Assembly (NCBI RefSeq): GCF_040958095.1
Contig: NC_091181.1
Location: 23,627,026 to 23,691,025, forward strand
From: Procambarus clarkii
Taxonomy: Eukaryota > Arthropoda > Malacostraca > Decapoda > Cambaridae
Length of the DNA stretch: 64,000 nt
Reading direction: 5' to 3'
The notes under the pieces were generated by a model. The model made no database searches. It was given only the letters and a program-made list of their open reading frames with translations, and was not told the origin of the DNA. Each line of letters opens with the position of its first letter. The first letter of the stretch is position 1. Both the position numbers and the translations under genes were made by a program. Below are positions 1 to 12,620 of the stretch, piece by piece.

Positions 1-300
1 CAGTGCGTTGGCATCAGTTCTCATTGACGAACGAGCAAAAATTAGAAGGATTTAAATCGTAATATAAATAGTTATCTCATTCCTTCTTTCCTTTGAATGT
101 CAGTGACTGTCCTTCTGCTATGCTTAATTGCCTCAAAAGCGGCGAATTTTCATGATACCTTAAATTATAAAGGCAAAATTTGGGCCGAGTATACAAGTAT
201 AAGCAAAATTGACTGAGTATCCGCAAAAATTAAGAAAAGAAAACAGCCCACCCGTTACATTAAAGAAAACGTATTTCTCGTCTCGGGGAGAATATTCTAG
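1..300. other. Unassigned AT-rich sequence
   Basis: No convincing ORF, RNA gene or repeat unit is visible. It lies just downstream of the minus-strand LINE remnant at 300-945 and may be old 3' untranslated sequence of that element, but nothing in it proves this. Confidence 0.4.
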
Positions 301-945
301 GGAGGCCAGCCGGTAACTGGAACAGCCCGGTAAGTGCATTTATGTACTAAATACGTAAGTATGAAAATGTACTTATTACACTTAGTATTAAAACGTACTG
401 TCTATTCGGAGGATGGGTTGCAACTCCATACCGTTAGCATTCTATTTACTAACTACTCTGACGCTGAAAAAGTTCTTTCTAATGTCTCTGTGGCTCATTT
501 GGGTACTCAGCTTCCGCCTGTGTCCCCATGTGCGTTTGCCACCCGTGTTAAATAATCCATCCTTGTCCACCCTGTCAATTCCCCTTAGAATTTTGTATGT
601 GGTGATCATGTCTCCCCTAGCTCTTCTGTCTTCCAGCGACGTGAGGTGCAGTTCACGTAGCCTGTCGTCATAACTCATGCCTCTTAGTTTTGGGACTAAC
701 CTAATGCCATACCTCTGAACTTTTTCCAGCTTCGTCTTGTGCTTGACTAGGTACGGACTCCATGCTGGGGCTGCATACTCCAGGATTGGCCTTACATATG
801 TGGTATACAAGGTTCTGAAGGATTCCTTACACAGGTTTCTGAAAGCAGTTCTGATGTTAGCCAGCCTCGCATAGGCCGCTGATGTTATTCTTTTGATGTG
901 GGCTTCAGGAGACAGGTTTGGCGTGATAACAACGCCACCCCAACG
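300..945 (-). pseudogene. LINE reverse-transcriptase C-terminal fragment
   Basis: Reading the minus strand from about 945 to 442 gives a clear RT thumb/C-terminal region: ITPNLSPEAHIKRI, then a YVRPILEYAAPAWSP motif typical of non-LTR RTs, then VQRYGIRLVPKLRGMSYDDRLREL and RGDMITTYKILRGID. The fingers and palm with the catalytic aspartates are missing, so this is a remnant. Upstream the coding sequence is replaced by the 24-bp minisatellite at 946. The same family leaves fragments at 43,799-44,230 and 46,085-46,348. An ORF that runs on into the minisatellite (Pro/Thr/His repeats) is an artefact of the repeat having no stops. Confidence 0.85.
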
Positions 946-1307
946 GGTGTGGGGTAGTTGGTGTGTCGGGTGTGAGGTGGTTGGTGTGTTGGGTGTGCGG
1001 TGGTTGGTGTGTTGGGTGTGCGGTGGTTGGTGTGCGGTGGTTGGTGTGTTGGGTGTGGGGTGGTTGGTGTGTTGGGTGTGGGGTGGTTGGTGTGTTGGGT
1101 GTGGGGTGGTTGGTGTGTTGGGTGTGCGGTGGTTGGTGTGTTGGGTGTGGGGTGGTTGGTGTGTTGGGTGTGGGGTGGTTGGTGTGTTGGGTGTGCGGTG
1201 GTTGGTGTGTTGGGTGTGGGTTGGTTGGTGTGTTGGGTGTGGGGTGGTTGGTGTGTTGGGTGTGGGGTGGTTGGTGTGTTGGGTGTGGGGTGGTTGGTGT
1301 GTTGGGT
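946..1307. repeat. 24-bp G-rich minisatellite, about 15 units
   Basis: Tandem unit TGGTTGGTGTGTTGGGTGTG plus a short GGGT or CGGT end, 24 bp, repeated with few substitutions; one unit is shortened near 1,025-1,040. A 24-bp period keeps all frames open, which explains several overlapping apparent ORFs on both strands. The plus strand is almost all G and T, with many GG/GGG runs able to form G-quadruplex. It sits between the LINE fragment and the left arm of palindrome A. Confidence 0.95.
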
Positions 1308-3303
<1,996 letters not shown>

Positions 3304-4260
3304 TCAAAAACATACATACATACATACACGTCCGAGGAATCCCTTTTTACCAACGTCCCAGTCGACACAACCATAGGAATGATACTGGACAGAGTATACA
3401 GAGACGAGAGCACCCCCAAATTAGACATACCTGAGCCACACTTGAAAAGTCTTCTCGAAGCATGTACAAAGGAAGCCCCTTTCATCAGTCCACAAGGAGA
3501 CATGTATTTACAAATAGACGGAGTAGCAATGGGCTCCCCCTTAGGAGTTTTATTTGCTAATTTTTATATGGGAACCATCGAAGATAGGGTCTTCAGTAGC
3601 AGACAAAAACCAACTGTATACTGCCGTTATGTAGATGACATATTCGTAATAGTAAAAGACTCAGATGAACTAATTGACCTAAAAAGACACCTAGAGAGAG
3701 AGTCAGTACTCCGATTTACACATGAAAATAGTGAAAATAACAGTCTGCCATTCTTGGATGTACTAATAACAAAAACAGGAACCTCTTTAAGCACCAACGT
3801 ATATACCAAGCCCACCAACATAGGATTATGCCTGAACGGTAGGAGTGAGTGCCCCCAAAGATACAAAGTCAGTGTTCTCAATGCTTATATTCGTCGAGCG
3901 CTTACCCACTGCTCTGAATGGAGCAACGTGAGTAGAGAGTTTGAAAGAGTAACTCAGGTATTGGTGAACAACGGATATAGCAACGCGGAAATAAACGCTG
4001 CTATAAGAAGACACTTGGACCGTTGGTATAATTCAGAACCTAGAACAGAAACCACAACACCCCCAATAAAATTATATTACAAATCAACCATGCACAGTGA
4101 ACATATAAAAGAGGAAAGAATAATGAAAGAAATAATCCGTAAAGGAGTAAAAAGCACTACTCCTAACCAAAACATAAACCTGATAATATTCTACAAAACC
4201 AAGAAGACTTCCGAACTCCTTATCAAAAACAGCCCGAAGCCGACGGAGAACCCTCTATAG
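3304..4260 (+). pseudogene. Penelope-like reverse transcriptase, 5'-truncated
   Basis: The coding sequence enters at about 3,330 inside RT motif A (EESLFTNVPVDTTIGMI); the N-terminal fingers are absent. Palm motifs follow: DGVAMGSPLGVLFANFYM (motif B) and CRYVDDIFVIV (motif C with both aspartates), then LPFLDVLITKTG and a basic C-terminal linker ending NSPKPTENPL. A TAG at 4,258 separates it from the endonuclease; the inverted copy at 2,778-3,303 has CAG there, so this is a nonsense substitution. The apparent ATG at 3,241 lies in antisense endonuclease sequence and is not a real start. The motif-A Asp position reads E-S-L in this copy, so activity is doubtful. Confidence 0.93.
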
Positions 4261-4650
4261 CAGTCAAGCGTTGTATACATGTACACTTGCCCCCACGAAG
4301 GATGTAACCTTCAATGTAAGTACATAGGTATGACGTCGACCAAGCTGACGAGGCGTTTGACATGCCATCTTCAATCTGGTGCCCCTAGGAATCACATGAG
4401 ACAAGCCCATGACATTACTCTAACAAGAGAAATGTTGAACAAGAATACTTGCATAATAGACAAAACCCAAGATTCAAGAAGATTACAAATTCTTGAGGCA
4501 ATTCACATAAGAATAGAGCGACCTACCATGAACACCCAAATCACGGAACTATTTACTCTACCCACCATGAGAGTAAGGACAAGACAAGAACATATCGATG
4601 CCAACACAGAAGACAATGTCCAACATAACAGGCCAATTACACTGGATTAA
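4261..4650 (+). pseudogene. Penelope-like GIY-YIG endonuclease domain
   Basis: Continues the RT frame after the TAG at 4,258. It begins QSSVVYMYTCPHEGC and carries CKYIGMTSTKLTRRL, a His-rich segment (CHLQSGAPRNHMRQAHD), a conserved EAIHIRIERPTMN block with the likely catalytic Glu, and ends HNRPITLD with TAA at 4,648. In intact elements this nuclease cuts the target and primes reverse transcription; it is normally fused to the RT. The first Met at 4,279 is internal to the domain, so it would be expressed only by readthrough. Confidence 0.9.
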
Positions 4651-4912
4651 TCTTTGTGTTTAGATAGGAGATGCCTCGTATGGGCCAATAAGCCTTCTGC
4701 AGCCCCTATGTTTATCCCTTATGTATCCCCCCATGTTTTCACCTTCATTGTATTATCACCTGACCTAATGCGGGTATAAAATCAACTAGTATTGTAAGAT
4801 CTGTTCACTTGAGAATGAACCATGGAGGTTCGAAACGTCGTGCAAATTATACAAATAAGTGTAATACACTCTATAGTAAATCACTTCTTTTCTTCACCTT
4901 AAAAGTACGAAA
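4651..4912 (+). mobile_element. Penelope-like 3' end and junction to next copy's leader
   Basis: Begins with the 3' tail also found inverted at 2,778-2,880 (contains GCCTCGTATGGGCCAATAAG), which ends near 4,748. It continues without a break into a leader preceding the ATG at 4,913. This tail-to-head arrangement is the partial tandem organisation known for Penelope-like elements. The tail resembles the end of an unrelated LINE insertion at 52,050-52,107. Confidence 0.75.
4801..4845 (+). ncRNA. Hammerhead-ribozyme-like motif, degenerate
   Basis: In the leader of the second Penelope-like copy, GAACC-ATGGA-GGTTC (4,817-4,831) forms a 5-bp hairpin followed at once by GAAACGTC. This is the layout of hammerhead stem II plus the conserved GAAA, and such ribozymes are known in the terminal repeats of these elements. 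The other core strand reads CTTGAGAAT instead of CTGATGA, so the copy is divergent and may be inactive. Call rests on position and partial core only. Confidence 0.4.

Positions 4913-5610
<698 letters not shown>

Positions 5611-5702
<92 letters not shown>
5611..5702. repeat. (TA)n microsatellite
   Basis: Pure TA, about 90 bp, between the foldback MITE and the right arm of palindrome A. Confidence 0.99.
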
Positions 5703-5704
<2 letters not shown>

Positions 5705-7636
5705 TGTTGCAAGTCGAGCAACAAATATTTTACATTGAACAACAAATGAGATTGGAAAAGCAGTATTGCCACCTCTGCTATACAGAAAAAAATAGACCCC
5801 AGACACACCCTGTGGGTAGTAATGGACCCCCATACCGACACTATGAGGGGTAGTGGACCCCATAATAACACTATGGGCGGTAGTGGGCACTGTACAAACA
5901 CTATGGGCGGTAGTTGACTTCATAGCGACCCTTTGGGCGGTAGTGGACACCCTGCCGACCCTGTGGGCGGCAGTGGACCACCTACCGACCCTGTGGGCGG
6001 CAGTGGACCCCCTACCGACCCTGTGGGCGGTAGTGGACCCCCCTGCCGACCCCGTAGGCGGTAGTGGACACCCTGCCGACCCTGTGGGCGGCAGTGGACC
6101 CCCTACCGACCCTGTGGGCGGCAGTGGACCCCCTACCGACCCTGTGGGCGGCAGTGGACCCCCTACCGACCCTGTGGGCGGTAGTGGACCCCATACCGAC
6201 CCTGTGGGCGGTAGTGGACTCCTACCGACCCTGTGGGCGGTAGTGGACCCCATACCGACCATGTGGGTGGCAGTGGACTCCATACCGACCCTGTGGGCGG
6301 CAGTGGACCCCTACCGACCCTGTGGGCGGCAGTGGACCCCTACCGACCCTGTGGGCGGTAGTGGACCCCATACCGACCATGTGGGTGGCAGTGGACCCCA
6401 TACCGACCCTGTGGGTGGCAGTGGACCCCATACCGACCCTGTGGGCGGTAGTGAACCCCCTACCGACCCTGTGGGCGGTATTGGACCCCCCTACCAACCC
6501 TGTGGGCGGTATTGGACCCCCTACCGACCATGTGGGTGGCAGTGGACCCCATACCGACCCTGTGGGTGGCAGTGGACCCCATACCGACCCTGTGGGCGGT
6601 AGTGAACCCCCTACCGACCCTGTGGGCGGTATTGGACCCCCCTACCAACCCTGTGGGCGGTATTGGACCCCCTACCGACCCTGTGGGCGGCAGTGGACCC
6701 TATATACTAATCCTGTTGGCTATACTGGACCCTATACTCATCCTGTGGGCGGCAATGGACGCCATACACATCCAGTGGGTGTTATTGGACCCCATACTTA
6801 TAATGTGGGTGGTTGGAGCCCCATACCCATCCTGTGGGTGATAGTGGACGCCATACTCATCCTGTGGATGGTATTAAACCCCATACCCATCCTGTGGGTG
6901 GTTGTGAGCCCCATACCCCATCCTGTGGGTTGTAGTGGACGCCATACACATCCAGTGGATGGTATTGGACCCCATACCCTTCCTGTGGGTGGAAGTGATC
7001 CCCATACCCATCCTGCGGGTGGATGTGACCCTCATACCCATCCTGCGGGTGGTATTGGACCCCTTACCCACCTAACAGGTGGTATTGGACCCTATACCCA
7101 TCCAATATTTGGTATAGTAGACATACCATGCTAATTGCAGTAGTTTACCCCATAAACATTGCAACGTAATATCGTTTTCTGTTAGCGTTCCTACAAAACA
7201 TCCTTTAAAGATTTTTAAAGCACAAACTATGGTATAAAATATTGATTGGTGAAGCACTGTTATTCTATGTAATAATTTATAGTGGTTATTATAATTTACT
7301 AAGAACAACTAATATTTCTCAAAACAAAACTACGAACCTTCAATAGGATATAGCTGATCTGTAATATTCTAAGAGCATGGACAATAGTAGGTAAATTTCA
7401 CAACCCATGTGGGACCTGAAAACTACAATTTTCATTATAATTGAACCAATCACGACTATTCTGCTATCAACGATGATGGACGGGTACTGTGAGACGTAAA
7501 TTTGTACGTGAGGAAGAGTTTGGGCCTTGGTAAAAAAGGTAACTGGGAATATATCACATATGTACTAAATCACATTCAACATATTGACTTTAAGCATTAA
7601 GTCATATATGTGCTGTCTTGTGTGAGAACGGGTTGC
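5703..7636 (-). repeat. Palindrome A, right arm
   Basis: Reverse complement of 1,308-2,652, from TTGTTGCAAGTCGAGCAACA at 5,704 to GTGTGAGAACGGGTTGC at 7,636. The unique part 7,110-7,610 mirrors 1,340-1,810 with scattered substitutions. Homology stops abruptly at 7,636, where CR1/L2-like LINE coding sequence begins; on the left side it stops at the 24-bp minisatellite. No gene is supported inside the arm. Confidence 0.92.
5790..7100. repeat. 30-bp minisatellite in palindrome A right arm
   Basis: About 44 units based on TACCGACCCTGTGGGCGG plus CAGTGGACCCCC, with homogenised blocks (for example 6,360-6,470 is repeated at 6,520-6,640) and the degenerate CATCCTGTGGGTGG subtype at the outer end. 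Several ORFs of up to 270 codons run through it on both strands; they are repeat artefacts, as the unit length is a multiple of three. Confidence 0.93.
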
Positions 7637-8600
7637 CTACTTCAAGCCCATCATCACCCAGCAAAAATCTGCTATCAGGACAATAACAAACTCTGCCTCA
7701 GACAACACACAGCTCCCCTGTTTAAATCCCTCAACATGCTAAACATAAATTCACTCCATACATTCTCCTGTGTCAATTACATTTATAAAACCCTTTTGTT
7801 AAGTGCAAACCCTGTTCTGAAACTCTTCCTGGACAGATGTATTAGATCACATACTCACCACACCAGACATAAATATCTCTTTGATATTCCCAAAGCCAAA
7901 CTTAATGTGTGTAAACACTCTATGCAAATAAAGGGACCTAGTCTAAGAAACTCACTCCCTAATGAATTGAAAAGCTGCTCAACTTTTGCCTTATTCAAAA
8001 ATAAAACCAAAAAGAACCTAATTACATCTTCATAGTTTCCTACCTAGTACTTTTAACTCGCACTGTATCTAGTGTTACCAAATCCCCCAATATATGTACC
8101 TAAGCCATATTACTCTACCATTGTAATCTTTGATATCATCTGATATCATGGTTGTTATATTGAGTGCATATTCTACTGCATTATTCCTTGAAATGATCTT
8201 CAAATTGTGCTACAGTGAACCAATGTATAACCCTGATATTTTATTCTAATGTACCTAGAAATCCTTGTTCATTATAGTGTTTTGTTATTATTGCGTATTA
8301 TTCTAATCTTTATTTTTGTTGACCTGTAAAAGTTTTGTCAATTTTACTGTAATTTATCTGCTTAAAATTACCTGTACCTGTACCTGTAAAGTAAAGCTGT
8401 AAAGTACCTATAAACATTTGTTGTCAATTCTACTGTAAATTATCTACTTAAAGTTATGTTAGTTTAAGGACTTGCCCAAAACGCTATGCGTGTTAGTGGC
8501 GTTACAAGATTGTAAAATCAACACAATTCCTATCTTCTCTCTTAACCCCCAATGTACCTCCTTGTATATAACATAAATAAATAAATACACCAGCTCCCCT
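7637..8600 (+). pseudogene. CR1/L2-like LINE 3' fragment
   Basis: Codes from about 7,640 to 8,035 for the extreme RT C-terminus: LQAHHHPAKICYQDNN, LFKSLNMLNINSLHTFSC, HHTRHKYLFDIPKAKLN, MQIKGPSLRNSLPNELK, KNLITSS-stop. This aligns by eye with the last about 130 residues of the intact LINE at 35,932-38,874. 8,040-8,590 is 3' UTR with a terminal hairpin-like CCCAAAACGCTATGCGTGTTAG (first 20 bases matter) at 8,467 and an ATAAATAAATAAATA tail. 5'-truncated at the palindrome A boundary. Confidence 0.88.
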
Positions 8601-8636
8601 GCCCACAAAAACAGCGTGGAGCTTACCAAGACTAAA

Positions 8637-9045
8637 CCAGGTGGAGGGGGCACATGGCCCTCTGCCATCGGCCATGGTGGAGGGGGCACATGGCCTCCGT
8701 CCAGGTGGAGGGGGCACATGGCCCTCTGCCATCGGCCATGGTGGAGGGGGCACATGGCCCTCTGCCATCGGCCATGGTGGAGGGGGCACATGGCCCTCTG
8801 CCATCGGCCATGGTGGAGGGGGCACATGGCCCTCTGCCATCGGCCATGGTGGAGGGGCACATGGCCCTCTGCCATCGGCCATGGTGGAGGGGGCACATGG
8901 CCTCCGTCCAGGTGGAGGGGGCACATGGCCCTCTGCCATCGGCCATGGTGGAGGGTGTGATGGCCTCCGTCCAGGTGGAGGGGGCACATGGCCCTCTGCC
9001 ATCGGCCATGGTGGAGGGGGCACATGGCCTCCGTCCAGGACAGAG
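8637..9045. repeat. 36-bp minisatellite
   Basis: Unit CATGGTGGAGGGGGCACATG + GCCCTCTGCCATCGGC (36 bp), alternating with a shorter variant carrying GCCTCCGTCCAGGTGGAGG. About 12 units. Open frames on both strands are repeat artefacts (Pro-rich on minus, Gly/His-rich on plus). A poly-C tract follows at 9,087-9,102. Confidence 0.93.
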
Positions 9046-9179
9046 GTATGGCTGGGGGCAACAAGAAAATAGGTCAACGTAATCGCTCCCCCCCCCCCCC
9101 CACCCCATTGCATCCAGTAAGCACACTGTGAGCAATGATGGCAAGAGTGTCCGTGTTTCCATTGATAAGGCCTAAAGAG

Positions 9180-10040
9180 TAAACAGGCCCCAAACCAGCA
9201 CAGCAGAAAGTAGTGCTCCAACACAACTGGACACCTTCTGGCCAATGCTTAAGGCCTTGGTCACGGAATTGGTCGAAAGTTTGCTGCCGAAACACGGTAT
9301 CAAACAAACCACAGAGACTCGAAAGACAATTGAGCACAAGCTCAAGAAAGTCGAAAAAACAATATCCCCACCTCCAAGAACGCAGGGCAGGAAACACTCT
9401 CCTAAAAACCAGGTAGAGTCCAGTACTTCTGAAAGCGACCTTGATGAGTCTTTGTCAAGTACACCAAGATCCTCAACTCCGATTTAAACTTCCATGATGA
9501 GTTCGTCTGACTCCATGAATTCCACGGTAATATCAGCAAGTTTCAACGACCAGGAGGACTAAAGATCCTGCAATTGAATGTTCAAGGGCTGCGCACAAAA
9601 TTGCAACACTTGCAATGCATAGCAGCATCCAAAGGCATAGCCATCTTGATATTATAGGAGAGCCTGCTTCGAGTTGGATTAGAACCTAAAATCTCAGGCT
9701 ATCGAGGCTTCTTCCTTCCATGGGTCAACGGGCAATCCAAGGAATGTGCAATCTATGTGAAATGTGACCTGATTTCCAAGCCCATAACCAGCCCACCCGA
9801 TTGTGAAGCAGAGACAGAGGTAATGGGAGTAACCATTGAGCTAAGACACGACAAACGGGAAGTGTTTAATTTTTACAGGTCCTCACATGTTGAGATTGAT
9901 CTCTCGGTCTTATTTGGCCACGCGACCACCTCAAACACAAAAATTTGTGGTGATTTCAATGCCCATCAGTAAGTACTTCATTCATAATGATGTGCTGTCC
10001 GAAATCTTAGCGAAGTATCCAAAATTTGCTTACTGTAGGT
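9180..10040 (+). pseudogene. LINE X, internally deleted (ORF1-like + EN start joined to C-terminus)
   Basis: 9,245-9,487 encodes a charged, Ser-rich ORF1-like C-terminus (HKLKKVEKTISPPP, then an acidic/Ser tail). 9,560-9,972 encodes the start of an AP endonuclease: LKILQLNVQGLRTKLQHLQC, one in-frame stop, ISGYRGFFLPWVNGQSKECA, and KICGDFNAHQ, the GDFN catalytic motif. At about 9,970 the sequence jumps to [24 protein letters not shown] coding, the last residues of LINE X as seen at 40,380-40,450. The rest of EN, all RT and most of RNase H are missing. The junction shares TAAGTACTTC with the full-length sequence. Confidence 0.8.
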
Positions 10041-10449
10041 AATGCATGCACATGACTTTAAAGCTGCCGCCCAGTATGGTGGGTGTGCAGCACATGACTG
10101 TAAAGCTGCCGCCCAGTTGGGTGGGTGTGCAGCACATGACTGTAAAGCTGCCGCCCAGTTGGGTGGGTGTGGAGCACATGACTGTAAAGCTGCCGCCCAG
10201 TTGGGTGGGTGTGGAGCACATGACTGTAAAACTGCCGCCCAGTTGGGTGGGTGTGGAACATGACTGTAAAGCTGCAGCCCAGTTGGGTGGGTGTGGAACA
10301 TGACTGTAAAGCTGCCGCCCAGTTGGGTGGGTGTGGAGCACATGACTGTAAAGCTGCCGCCCAGTTGGGTGGGTGTGGAGCACATGACTGTAAAGCTGCC
10401 ACCCAGTTGGGTGGGTGTGGAGCACATGACTGTAAAGCTGCCGCCCAAG
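10041..10449. repeat. 42-bp minisatellite in LINE X 3' UTR, about 10 units
   Basis: Unit GCACATGACTGTAAAGCTGC + CGCCCAGTTGGGTGGGTGTGGA (written in two parts; 42 bp), with two units 2-4 bp shorter. It starts right after the LINE X stop. The same unit occurs once at 40,450-40,500 (and its mirror), four times at 42,240-42,420 and twice at 47,475-47,560, always at the same place in LINE X 3' ends. Confidence 0.95.
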
Positions 10450-10780
10450 TCACATGGTGTCAATGTACCATGGGAGAGTGTGCCTGTAAGACACATGGTG
10501 GTGATGTACCCTGGGAGAGTGTGCCTGTAAGACACATGGAGGTGATGTACCATGGGAGAGTGTGCCTGTAAGACACATGGTGGTGATGTACCCTGGGAGA
10601 GTGTGCCTGTAAGACACATGGTGGTGATGTACCATGGGAGAGTGTGCCAGTAAGACACATGGTGGTGATGTACCATGGGAGAGTGTGCCAGTAAGACACA
10701 TGGTGGTGATGTACCATGGGAGAGTGTGCCTGTAAGACACATGGTGGTGATGTACCATGGGAGAGAAAGCCTGTAAGACG
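10450..10780. repeat. 41-bp minisatellite, about 8 units
   Basis: Unit ACACATGGTGGTGATGTACC + ATGGGAGAGTGTGCCTGTAAG, 41 bp, directly following the 42-bp array. Substitutions are few (CCCTGGG versus CCATGGG), suggesting recent homogenisation. Confidence 0.94.
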
Positions 10781-10789
10781 CATAGACAT

Positions 10790-10905
10790 ACACCCCGAAA
10801 TGCTACGCGTGCTACTGGCTGTACAAGAATGTAAGAACTCTTGTATACAAAAATATAAAAAAATATAAAAAATAAAGTAATATACAGTATAATAATATAT
10901 TACTG
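10790..10905 (+). mobile_element. LINE-type 3' tail fragment
   Basis: CACCCCGAAATGCTACGCGT then GCTACTGGCTGTACAAGAAT and an A-rich end resemble the conserved tails of the CR1/L2-like LINEs here (CCCGAAACGCNNNGCGTAAT, GTGGCTTTAGGC). Only the tail is present. Confidence 0.55.
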
Positions 10906-11509
10906 TATTATATCATAATTGCTATTGGTTAGCTCTCTAAGTTTTCTCAACCATTACATGGGTTACTGTGTGCATGTGTTTAACAATGGGGGGGGGGGGT
11001 GAGGGGGGCCGGGGCCATGCAGGCTTCACATACAGCTGTAATTAGGCCAGTTTCAGTCTCATCTGTCCTGCACCTCGCAGTGTTCTACAATGTTAAAGAT
11101 TTTTCTTTTAAACCATTTCATATATTAATGGGCCCCGGAGACATCATCTATAACTTTTGTTACTCCTCTGCATGAACCTTTTTTTCTAATTTCACCCAAA
11201 AAATCATAAAACTTTTTCCTTGAAAGATTATCAGCTACTTTTAATCTCACAATATTATCTTTCTCTTTCTTAATCCTCTTTCTTGATGATATTGAGCCCT
11301 GGTGCCACACCTGAGCTGGGGCCACCAACCGTCTCTGGGGCTCCCTGCATCTTTCCGCAGATTATGCCAAAAGGTTTAGGGCCTGCTGCCTCTTTCCGTA
11401 GGTCGTGCTGAAACGTCTGCAGTACCCTGCATCTTTTTGTGGGTTATGCCAAAAGGTAGATCTATTTTGAAATTCCCTAACATGATTATTCCAACCAGGC
11501 ATAATACTT
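10906..11509. other. No gene recognised; poly-G tract and short direct repeats
   Basis: Contains a G-run near 10,989 and three degenerate copies of a CTGCATCTTTCCGCAGATTATGCCAAAAGG-like unit (first seen about 11,345; again about 11,385 and 11,430). A 67-codon minus ORF at 11,125-11,328 is Lys/Arg-rich with no family I recognise. Confidence 0.5.
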
Positions 11510-11905
11510 CTTTAATTGGTTATAAGATAAATACTCTCTTCCCCTGCCCTATCTAGCACTGACACGACAGATGTGAAAAAGTCCATGAGATTGTTCTGAT
11601 GCAAATTGGACTGAATAATATTGCAGCCAATTGCATCGCTTATGATTTGAGTATTCGTTAAGCAGGCATTTAAACTTATCCAGGTCAGCAAGAGTCGCCT
11701 TCCTACGTTTAGGTGTGTTCTAGGGAGGTTTATGTTATCTTTGGCAGCAGCAACTTGTGAGTGAGGTATATTGGAGGTGGCCATGGCAGGATGATACCAG
11801 GACAGGTTGTCATCACTGACAGCCTTATACTTAAAGGTGAGACCAGTTATATCATCAATAAGAAAATGATCAATATGAGACCTTCCATTCCTATCTCATG
11901 ACATA
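11510..11905 (-). pseudogene. Possible LINE endonuclease fragment
   Basis: On the minus strand from about 11,900, GRSHIDHFLIDDITGLTFKY resembles the end of a LINE AP-endonuclease (S-x-IDH motif), followed by DNLSWYHPAMATSNIPHSQ and RRLLLTWISLNACLTNTQI. Only short similarity supports this and no RT is adjacent. Confidence 0.35.
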
Positions 11906-12155
11906 AAGCTATAGTAATAGTAAATTAATCATTAATAGCAGGATTATGTAAATTTTCAGCATTCATGAATGCATTAAACAAATTTAAGTAAACATCTTGG
12001 CGGATTAAATCAGTGTTAAAAATTACCTACCACCCCATGAGTTCAGCATGATGATACAAATTACTCAATTGATATATTTCTGATCATACATTTCCATACT
12101 CATCTGCACAGTTGATATTGCTTGTGAAACCATGCCTACACACACACACACACAA
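11906..12155. other. AT-rich sequence with short (CA)n
   Basis: No ORF or repeat of note apart from CACACACACACACA around 12,139-12,154. Confidence 0.5.
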
Positions 12156-12164
12156 GTAATCAAA

Positions 12165-12440
12165 TACTGCTGAGCACCTTTCAGGCCCCTGACAACTGAG
12201 TGAACAGTGCATCGGATTCATAGTCCTGAGGTTCCGGGTTCGATCCTTGGTGGAGGCAGAAACAAATGGGCAGAGTTTCTTTCATCCTAATGCGTCTGTT
12301 CAGCAAGCAGTAAATATGTACCTGAGAGATAGACAGCTGCTACAGGCTGCTTCCTTGGGATTGTGTAACAAAAAAGAGGCCTGGTCCAGGACCGGGCCGT
12401 GGGGGACGATAAGCCCCGAAATCATCTCCAGATAACTATA
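12165..12440 (+). mobile_element. tRNA-derived SINE
   Basis: Has a tRNA-like head with a good B box (GGTTCGATCC, 12,238-12,247) and a CAT at the expected anticodon region, followed by CAAATGGGCAGAGTTTCTTT, a GTACCTGAGAG block, a GGGCCGTGGGGGACGATAAG block and CGAAATCATCTCCAGATAAC. I recognise this body as a widespread decapod SINE type (knowledge, not searched). The A box is weak, so this copy is probably transcriptionally dead. ORFs across it are spurious. Confidence 0.75.
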
Positions 12441-12620
12441 GGACACAAGTATAGCAGGAGTGAGCCCTGATACAATATTGACAACCTCAACTTTACATTG
12501 CATATTGTTATGCCCAGGATAGCAGCAGCACCATAGGGTCTTCCAGGACCTGACCAGTCAATAGACATGTCAATAGTGGCAGTGGAAAAAGAACTATCAA
12601 TAAATTTGAAGTGGTTTTGA
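12441..12620. other. Unassigned
   Basis: Short spacer between the SINE and the minus-strand LINE; no feature seen. Confidence 0.4.

Noticed and set aside
8459..9245. Proline-rich 'PPPPWPMAEGHVP' proteins
   Set aside because: Artefact of the 36-bp minisatellite; all six frames are affected.
12165..12440. Functional tRNA gene at the SINE head
   Set aside because: Good B box but poor A box and no complete cloverleaf; the downstream body is SINE-like.
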